Part shown: positions 7,423-11,896 of the stretch, in pieces
Layout of the letters: each line of letters begins with the position of its first letter
Numbering within the stretch: the first letter of the stretch is position 1
Source: Firmicutes bacterium CAG:110
GTDB taxonomy: Bacteria > Bacillota > Clostridia > Oscillospirales > Oscillospiraceae
DNA: 11,896 bases
Assembly (NCBI GenBank): GCA_000434635.1
Contig: HF988145.1
Span: 2,062-13,957, forward strand
Direction: 5' to 3'
The notes under the pieces: generated by a model
What the model was told of the DNA's origin: nothing
The model's database searches: none
What the model saw: only the letters and a program-made list of their open reading frames with translations
Translations under genes and position numbers: made by a program

Positions 7423-7459
7423 CTAAACCGAAAATAAACAAAGTTTCGTTTCAGTTTAG
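7423..7459. promoter_or_regulatory. Imperfect palindrome in the divergent promoter region (candidate operator)
   Basis: CTAAACCGAAAATAAAC (7423-7439) and GTTTCGTTTCAGTTTAG (7443-7459) are complementary at 14 of 17 positions around a 3-base AAA centre. It lies between the two divergent operons, ends about 20 bases before the plus-strand -10 box, and would overlap or abut that promoter's -35 region. The symmetry and location suit a dimeric repressor or activator controlling one or both arms. The regulator is not identifiable from the site. The 217-base stretch 7374-7590 holds no gene. Confidence 0.5.
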
Positions 7460-7477
7460 ATTCGCATGGTATACGGG

Positions 7478-7486
7478 TGGTATAAT
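7478..7486 (+). promoter_or_regulatory. Extended -10 promoter for the E2-like/acyl-CoA synthetase pair
   Basis: TGGTATAAT is a perfect TATAAT box with the TGn extension. The -35 region (about 7455-7463, TTTAGATTC) is poor, as expected for an extended -10 promoter or an activated one. A similar TGGTATAC lies 11 bases upstream at 7467. Transcription would begin near 7493, leaving a leader of about 100 bases in which I see only weak stems. Confidence 0.6.
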
Positions 7487-7590
7487 TATCGTCGAAAAGA
7501 CGGGAACTTTCAAGGGGCAAAACCGCATAAAATGTCGCGGCTACACGAAAAAGTTTTTTGTCCCAAAGATTTCAGAAAGAGAGTGTACTT

Positions 7591-8457
7591 ATGGCAAAAA
7601 AATTCGGAGACAGGAAAGACGGCGCAAAGCTCAGAAACATCCACGCCATGCATCTGGTCATGCCGCTGATGTATCCCAACCGATGTGACAATGAGGCGTT
7701 CATCAGCGAGCGGATCGACCTGACCAACGTGCTGGCTTATCTGGACGAGAAAAACGCCTCCGACCCGGACTACAAATACAATTTCTTTCAGGTGATGGTC
7801 ACCATCATGCTGAAGGTCATCACCCTGCGGCCGAAGATGAACCGCTTCATTGCCAACAAGACCATGTATCAGCGCAATGAGGTCTCCGCGGCCTTCACCG
7901 TGAAAAAGGAATTTTCCGACGACGGCGGCGAGGCGCTGGCTTATATCCACTCCAAGGGCACCGACACCATCGACACCATTCATGACGAGATTTTCCGTCA
8001 GATCTCCATTTGCCGCAGCAGCGACGAGGTGGATAAAGGCACCCAGAGCCTGAACGCAGTGCAGAGCCTGCCCGGTTTTCTCGTGCAGGCGGTGGGCGGC
8101 ATCGCCCGTTTCTTAGACCGCCACGGCTGGATGCCCCAGAGCGTCATTGCGGGCGACCCCTACTACTCCTCCGTGGTGCTGACCAACCTCGGCTCCATCA
8201 AGCTCCACGCGGGCTATCACCACCTGACCAACTGGGGCACCACGTCGGTGTTCTGCGCCATCGGCGAGATTAAAAAGCGCCCCTTTTTCAATGACGACGG
8301 CACCTTCGAGATGAAGCCCAGCATCGATCTGGGGCTGACCATCGACGAGCGCATTGCCGACGGCTATTATTACGCCAAAACCGTCCGTCTGTTAAAAACG
8401 CTGCTGGAAAATCCCCAGCTGCTGGACAAGCCGTTACAGGAAGAGGTAGATTACTGA
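7591..8457 (+). CDS. Lipoyl-less E2/CAT-fold acyltransferase, catalytic His replaced by Glu
   Basis: A 288-residue cytosolic protein with the C-terminal catalytic fold of 2-oxoacid dehydrogenase E2 (chloramphenicol acetyltransferase fold) but no lipoyl or subunit-binding domain. The E2 landmarks are VLTNLGS (196-202), a region with TTSVFCAIGEI (217-227), and the active-site loop DERIADG (252-258) followed by YYYAKTVRLLKTLLENPQLL. In E2 and CAT enzymes that loop is DHRxxDG or HHxxxDG. Here Glu253 stands for the catalytic His, while Asp257-Gly258 remain. Nearby His206, His210 and His211 might substitute. Without partners E1 or E3, it is unlikely to be part of a dehydrogenase complex. Coupled to an acyl-CoA synthetase, it more likely transfers or handles an acyl thioester. 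The ATG at 7591 is chosen because a purine-rich GAAAGAGAG precedes it, while the upstream TTG at 7558 has no clear site. Confidence 0.8.
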   Translation: MAKKFGDRKDGAKLRNIHAMHLVMPLMYPNRCDNEAFISERIDLTNVLAYLDEKNASDPDYKYNFFQVMVTIMLKVITLRPKMNRFIANKTMYQRNEVSAAFTVKKEFSDDGGEALAYIHSKGTDTIDTIHDEIFRQISICRSSDEVDKGTQSLNAVQSLPGFLVQAVGGIARFLDRHGWMPQSVIAGDPYYSSVVLTNLGSIKLHAGYHHLTNWGTTSVFCAIGEIKKRPFFNDDGTFEMKPSIDLGLTIDERIADGYYYAKTVRLLKTLLENPQLLDKPLQEEVDY

Positions 8458-10187
8458 TGGAAACAATCACTGCGAAGACCCCATGGGCTGGCTCCATGGG
8501 CAGTATGCCCATGCACCTTGACTATTTTGAAGGCTCCATGTTTGAGGCTGTGGAGGCCATTGCCGAAAAATACCCCAATTACGTTGCCTTTGACTTCATG
8601 GGCAAGTCCACCACCTACAAGAAGCTGGTGCAGGAGGTGGAGACCTGTGCCAAGGCACTGAAAACCATTGGCGTCCGGGAGGGCGACAAGGTCACCATCG
8701 CCATGCCCAACTGCCCGCAGGCCATTTACCTGTTCTACGCCATCAATCTGGTGGGCGGCATTGCCAACATGGTGCATCCCCTGTCCGCTGAGAAGGAAAT
8801 TGAGTTCTATCTCAACGAATCCGAAAGCGTCACCGCCATCACCCTCGATCAGTTCTACAATAAATTCGAGTCCGTCCGCAAGAACACCAAGGTGGTCAAC
8901 ATCATCATCGCCAGCATCAAGGATGCGCTGGCGCAGCCCATCAAGGCCGGTTACATGCTCACACAGGGGCGGAAGATCGAGAAAATTCCCGAAGACGCCC
9001 CGGTCATCCGCTGGCAGGAATTCGTGCGGATGAGCCGCTATTGCTTCTATGACTACAAGATCAGCCGCACCGCCGACGATCCCGCCGTCATCCTCTACTC
9101 CGGCGGCACCACCGGCACCACCAAGGGCATCGTCCTGACCAATAAGAACTTTAACGCGCTGGGGCAGCAGGTCATCGCCGCCAACCCCATGTTCCGTCCC
9201 GGGGACAAGATGCTGGCCGCCATGCCCATCTTCCACGGCTTCGGTCTGGGCGTGTGCATCCACACCATGCTGACCCAGGGCGGCCGGTGCATTCTGGTTC
9301 CCCGGTTCACCCCCAAGAGCTACGCCAAGGATCTGGTCAAGCAGCGCTGCAACTTCGTCGCGGGCGTTCCCACCCTGTATGAGGCGCTGCTCCGTCTGCC
9401 GGATATGGAGGGCGCTGACCTCAGCTGCCTGAAGGGCGTTTTTTCCGGCGGCGATTCCCTGTCCGTCGAGCTGAAAAAGAAGCTGGACAAGTTCCTGTAC
9501 GACCACAAAGCCTCCATTCAGGTGCGGGAGGGCTACGGCACCACCGAGACCGTCACCGCCTGCTGCCTGACCCCCAGCCACATGCACAAGGAGGGCAGCA
9601 TCGGTCTTCCCTTCCCCGATACCTACATCAAAATCGTCAAGCCCGGCACCGAGGAGGAGCTTCCCTACGGTGAAGAAGGTGAAATCCTTCTGGCAGGCCC
9701 CACGGTGATGAAGGAGTACATGCACCATCCGGAGGAAACCGCGAAAACCTTGCAGCACCACGCCGACGGCCTGACCTGGGTCTGCACCGGCGACCTCGGC
9801 ACCATGGACAGCGAGGGCTTTGTGTATTTCCGGGGCAGAGCCAAGCGGATGATCGTCACCTCCGGCTACAACGTCTACCCCGCCCAGATTGAGAACATTC
9901 TGGACGCCCACGAATTCGTGCAGATGAGCTGCGTCATCGGCGTGCCGGATTCCTACAAGATGCAGAAGGTCAAGGCCTTTGTCAAGCTGGTTCCCGGCGT
10001 GGAAAAGAACGACGAGACCAAGCACGCCATTATGGAGTATTGCCGGAAGTACGTGGCCAAATACGCCATGCCCTACGATATCGAATTCCGGGACGAGCTG
10101 CCCAAGACGCTGGTCGGCAAGGTTGCCTACCGGGTTCTGGAGGAAGAAGAACTGAGGAAGCTTCAGGAACCTGCTCCCGTCGAATAA
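8457..10187 (+). CDS. AMP-forming acyl-CoA synthetase (class I adenylate-forming enzyme)
   Basis: A 576-residue ANL-superfamily ligase that should activate a carboxylic acid as acyl-AMP and then form a thioester with CoA or a carrier protein. The motifs are complete: P-loop YSGGTTGTTKG (214-224), PIFHGFGLG (257-265), GYGTTET (359-365), TGDLG (444-448), the hinge RMIVTSGYNVYP (464-475), and Lys555 in LVGKVAYRVL as the catalytic C-terminal lysine. Length and motif set fit medium- or long-chain acyl-CoA synthetases, but the substrate cannot be read from sequence. Its ATG shares one base with the preceding stop (TGATG), and AGGAAGAGG lies 10 bases upstream, so it is translationally coupled to the E2-like gene. 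The unit ends at a strong terminator at 10205. A long antisense open frame covers the gene but has no family features. Confidence 0.92.
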   Translation: METITAKTPWAGSMGSMPMHLDYFEGSMFEAVEAIAEKYPNYVAFDFMGKSTTYKKLVQEVETCAKALKTIGVREGDKVTIAMPNCPQAIYLFYAINLVGGIANMVHPLSAEKEIEFYLNESESVTAITLDQFYNKFESVRKNTKVVNIIIASIKDALAQPIKAGYMLTQGRKIEKIPEDAPVIRWQEFVRMSRYCFYDYKISRTADDPAVILYSGGTTGTTKGIVLTNKNFNALGQQVIAANPMFRPGDKMLAAMPIFHGFGLGVCIHTMLTQGGRCILVPRFTPKSYAKDLVKQRCNFVAGVPTLYEALLRLPDMEGADLSCLKGVFSGGDSLSVELKKKLDKFLYDHKASIQVREGYGTTETVTACCLTPSHMHKEGSIGLPFPDTYIKIVKPGTEEELPYGEEGEILLAGPTVMKEYMHHPEETAKTLQHHADGLTWVCTGDLGTMDSEGFVYFRGRAKRMIVTSGYNVYPAQIENILDAHEFVQMSCVIGVPDSYKMQKVKAFVKLVPGVEKNDETKHAIMEYCRKYVAKYAMPYDIEFRDELPKTLVGKVAYRVLEEEELRKLQEPAPVE

Positions 10188-10204
10188 CATCACAAGCGTT
10201 TATT

Positions 10205-10246
10205 TCCGCGTACCCCCTGCCGGGGTACGCGGATTTTACTATTCTT
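10205..10246 (+). terminator. Intrinsic terminator after the acyl-CoA synthetase gene
   Basis: A 12-bp perfect stem, 10205-10216 (TCCGCGTACCCC) with 10222-10233 (GGGGTACGCGGA), encloses a 5-base loop (CTGCC). It is followed by TTTTACTATTCTT. It begins 17 bases after the stop codon and separates the acyl-CoA synthetase unit from the GH18 gene. Confidence 0.85.
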
Positions 10247-10311
10247 GTCATCTACACGCCAAGCAGCAACAAGAATTGCCGCCGAAATCCATCGTATAAC
10301 GAGTACCCCCA

Positions 10312-10320
10312 TGGTATAAT
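10312..10320 (+). promoter_or_regulatory. Extended -10 promoter for the GH18 gene
   Basis: TGGTATAAT is a perfect TATAAT with the TGn extension, located 50 bases before the ATG at 10370. No good -35 lies 17 bases upstream (TCGTAT at 10292). The sequence is identical to the extended -10 at 7478. Confidence 0.6.
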
Positions 10321-10354
10321 GGCAGCATCTGGTATTTTACCGTACCGCCAATAC

Positions 10355-10361
10355 AAGGAGG
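10355..10361 (+). promoter_or_regulatory. Ribosome binding site fixing the GH18 start
   Basis: AAGGAGG lies 8 bases before the ATG at 10370. The open frame extends 110 codons further upstream into the acyl-CoA synthetase gene. The terminator, promoter, ribosome site and the signal peptide right after this ATG rule that longer frame out. Confidence 0.9.
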
Positions 10362-10369
10362 ACTTTACC

Positions 10370-11815
10370 ATGCGAAGAACGATTCTTGCTCTGCTGCTTG
10401 TCTGCCTGTGTCTGCTGACGGCGTGCAGTTCTGCCCCGCAGGAAACCACAGCCCCCACCGCTTCCGAAACGACTGTCCCCACTGAAACCGAGCCGACGGA
10501 GACCATTTCGCCGGTGGCGGAGGAAAAAGAGGTCATCGTCTACTTCGCCAACTGGTATCTGGACACCAAAACCGCCGAGGAAGGCGCGGAGGTGTGCAGC
10601 ATTCCATGGGATAAGGTCACCTGCATCAACCACGCTTTCTGGGCGGTAGAGCCCGCCGACGGCTCCACGGAGACCTCATGGGACCGGCTGGCGGCGTCCG
10701 GGGAACCCCGAACCAGCTTCCGCGTGGCGTCCACCCTCCCCAAGGCGGATTTTGACAACGACGAGCCGAGCCGGATGGCGCCTGGCCTGCCCCGGAACCA
10801 CTTTGCCCAATATCAGTATTATTCCGAGCAGTACCCGGATGTCAAAATTCTGATCTCCATCGGCGGCTGGACCCGCTGCGGCTATTTCTCCGAAATGGCC
10901 TACACCCCCGAGGGCCGCACCTCCTTCGTGGAGAGCTGTCTGGACATTCTGGAGGAATACCCATGGGTGGACGGCTTCGACATTGACTGGGAATATTTCG
11001 GCGGCAGTAAGGACGGCGCGCGCCTGCCCGAAAGCGAAGAAGATCAGGGCTGTCCCATCTGGGGTACGCCCGAGGAGGACAGCGCCAACTTTGCCGCCCT
11101 TGCCCAGCAGCTCCGTCAGGCCATGGACGACGCCTACGGCCCCGGAGTGAAGCGGCTCACCGCCTGCGCCTCCGCCTCCACCGGCTGGACGCTGCCCATG
11201 CAGAACTGGCGTCTCGTGTCTCCCTACATGGATTTTGTGAACATCATGACCTATGACATGGCGGGCACATGGGATAAGATCACCGGCCACGCCAGCAAGC
11301 TGCAGCACGCGAAGGACGCCGTCACCGTCATGAATCTTGGCTACGGCGTGGAGCTGCGCAAGATCTGCATCGGCAGCCCCATGTACGGCACCGATCTGAA
11401 AATGTTCACCCCTCCCTCCGGCAGCAACCCCGTGGGCGTTTCTGTGGAATCCAAGGCCCCCTCTGACGTGGAGATCACGCAGGAAATGCTGAAAGCGTGG
11501 GAAGCCGAAGCCGTCAGCGGCTACACCACCGAGTGGGTGGACGGCAAGCCTGTCATGGGCGAGTCCTTCGATAATGGCGGCACCGGCTGGCATTACGGCT
11601 ACGATGCCTTCAACCGTGGTGCGTATCTGTACAACGACGACGAAAAGTCCCCGTATTACTGCTGGTACATCTCTTACGAGACCCCCATGACCCTACAGGA
11701 CAAGCTGGACTTCATCGAGCAGAAAGGCATTGCCGGTCTGATCGTCTGGGAGTGCAGTCAGGATACTTACGACCACGCCATGATCTCGCAAATGGCGGAC
11801 AATCTGCTGAAATAA
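10370..11815 (+). CDS. Lipoprotein GH18 chitinase-like glycoside hydrolase
   Basis: A 481-residue surface lipoprotein with a glycoside hydrolase family 18 domain. MRR and a hydrophobic run lead to the lipobox LTAC with Cys19. A Thr/Ser/Pro/Glu-rich tether follows at about 21-50, and the TIM-barrel domain begins at EVIVYFANW (54-62). GH18 hallmarks are SIGGW (163-167), DGFDIDWE (201-208) with catalytic acid Glu208 and Asp204/Asp206, MTYD (293-296), GSPMYG (335-340), a chitinase insertion-type stretch at about 342-430, and VWECSQD with Trp460 closing the barrel. All catalytic residues are present, so it should cleave beta-1,4-linked N-acetylglucosamine-containing glycans by substrate-assisted catalysis. 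Chitin, host N-glycans or bacterial wall material are all possible targets. There is no separate carbohydrate-binding or wall-binding domain. It has its own promoter and sits between terminators, so it is probably a single-gene unit. Confidence 0.93.
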   Translation: MRRTILALLLVCLCLLTACSSAPQETTAPTASETTVPTETEPTETISPVAEEKEVIVYFANWYLDTKTAEEGAEVCSIPWDKVTCINHAFWAVEPADGSTETSWDRLAASGEPRTSFRVASTLPKADFDNDEPSRMAPGLPRNHFAQYQYYSEQYPDVKILISIGGWTRCGYFSEMAYTPEGRTSFVESCLDILEEYPWVDGFDIDWEYFGGSKDGARLPESEEDQGCPIWGTPEEDSANFAALAQQLRQAMDDAYGPGVKRLTACASASTGWTLPMQNWRLVSPYMDFVNIMTYDMAGTWDKITGHASKLQHAKDAVTVMNLGYGVELRKICIGSPMYGTDLKMFTPPSGSNPVGVSVESKAPSDVEITQEMLKAWEAEAVSGYTTEWVDGKPVMGESFDNGGTGWHYGYDAFNRGAYLYNDDEKSPYYCWYISYETPMTLQDKLDFIEQKGIAGLIVWECSQDTYDHAMISQMADNLLK

Positions 11816-11820
11816 CGCGC

Positions 11821-11856
11821 AAGGGAGAGGCTTCTCCGGAAGCGCTCTCCCTTTCC
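11821..11856 (+). terminator. Hairpin after the GH18 gene
   Basis: AAGGGAGAG (11821-11829) pairs with CTCTCCCTT (11845-11853), continued by GCTTC with GAAGC around a TCCG loop and a single bulged G at 11844. It starts 5 bases after the stop. The tail TCCTGAT is T-poor, so it may terminate only partly or protect the mRNA end. Confidence 0.6.
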
Positions 11857-11870
11857 TGATGCAATACAGC

Positions 11871-11896
11871 CCCGCGGCATTTCAAAATGCCGCGGG
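11871..11896. terminator. Second perfect hairpin at the right edge
   Basis: CCCGCGGCATT (11871-11881) and AATGCCGCGGG (11886-11896) form a perfect 11-bp stem with a TCAA loop. The window stops at the end of the stem, so a following T-tract cannot be seen. It may be a backup terminator for the GH18 gene or a terminator of a convergent gene outside the window. Confidence 0.5.

Noticed and set aside
7487..7590. Possible riboswitch or attenuator in the leader of the E2-like gene
   Set aside because: Only 4-bp stems (7490-7502 and 7523-7540) are visible, with no terminator-like hairpin or known aptamer pattern.
7510..7983. A 157-codon minus-strand frame across the divergent promoter and the E2-like gene
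   Set aside because: Overlaps the well-supported E2-like gene, has no motif and no ribosome site.
8451..10193. A 580-codon open frame on the minus strand opposite the acyl-CoA synthetase gene
   Set aside because: It mirrors a gene with all ANL motifs. Its translation is low-complexity (rich in Gly, His, Val, Leu and Asp) with no family features. Long antisense frames are expected opposite GC-rich codons.
10040..10369. N-terminal extension of the GH18 frame into the acyl-CoA synthetase gene
   Set aside because: It crosses a terminator and promoter. The signal peptide and AAGGAGG place the start at 10370.
10676..11593. A 305-codon minus-strand frame opposite the GH18 gene
   Set aside because: Antisense shadow of a clear catalytic domain, with Gly/His/Ala-rich translation.

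Overview
The window looks like chromosomal DNA of a low-oxygen Gram-positive gut bacterium, most likely Clostridia (Oscillospirales or a relative). This rests on strong AGGAGG-type ribosome binding sites, GC-rich codon use, two lipobox lipoproteins, an OmpR-type two-component pair, a DegV protein and FtsH. It is an inference from style and gene families. There is no rRNA or marker gene to settle it. I see no mobile element, CRISPR array, tRNA or rRNA.

Layout. Seven genes lie on the minus strand from about 7373 down to 79. In order of transcription they are a divergent PlsC-like acyltransferase, a PAP2-type membrane phosphatase/transferase (20-base overlap), an OmpR/PhoB response regulator (30-base gap), its histidine kinase (ATGA overlap), ftsH, a DegV fatty-acid-binding protein, a terminator hairpin, and then a lipoprotein of unknown function. 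Diverging from this block at about 7480 are two tightly coupled plus-strand genes (TGATG overlap): a lipoyl-less E2/CAT-fold acyltransferase and an AMP-forming acyl-CoA synthetase. They are closed by a strong terminator at 10205. A separate plus-strand unit follows: a promoter with an extended -10, then a GH18 chitinase-like lipoprotein with hairpins after it at the right edge.

How it may work together. The two arms around the divergent promoter share an acyl-lipid theme. One enzyme activates a carboxylic (probably fatty) acid, two could transfer acyl groups, a PAP2 enzyme handles phospholipid-type headgroups, and a DegV protein may carry fatty acids. A two-component system with a very short sensor loop and a membrane protease sit in the same operon. 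A 37-base imperfect palindrome lies between the two arms. I infer a regulated membrane-lipid remodelling or exogenous-acid incorporation locus. Its two putative acyltransferases both lack textbook catalytic residues: E2-like His to Glu, and PlsC-like HX4D with Gly for Asp. That makes the actual chemistry the open question. The GH18 gene appears to be an independent surface glycan-hydrolase unit.
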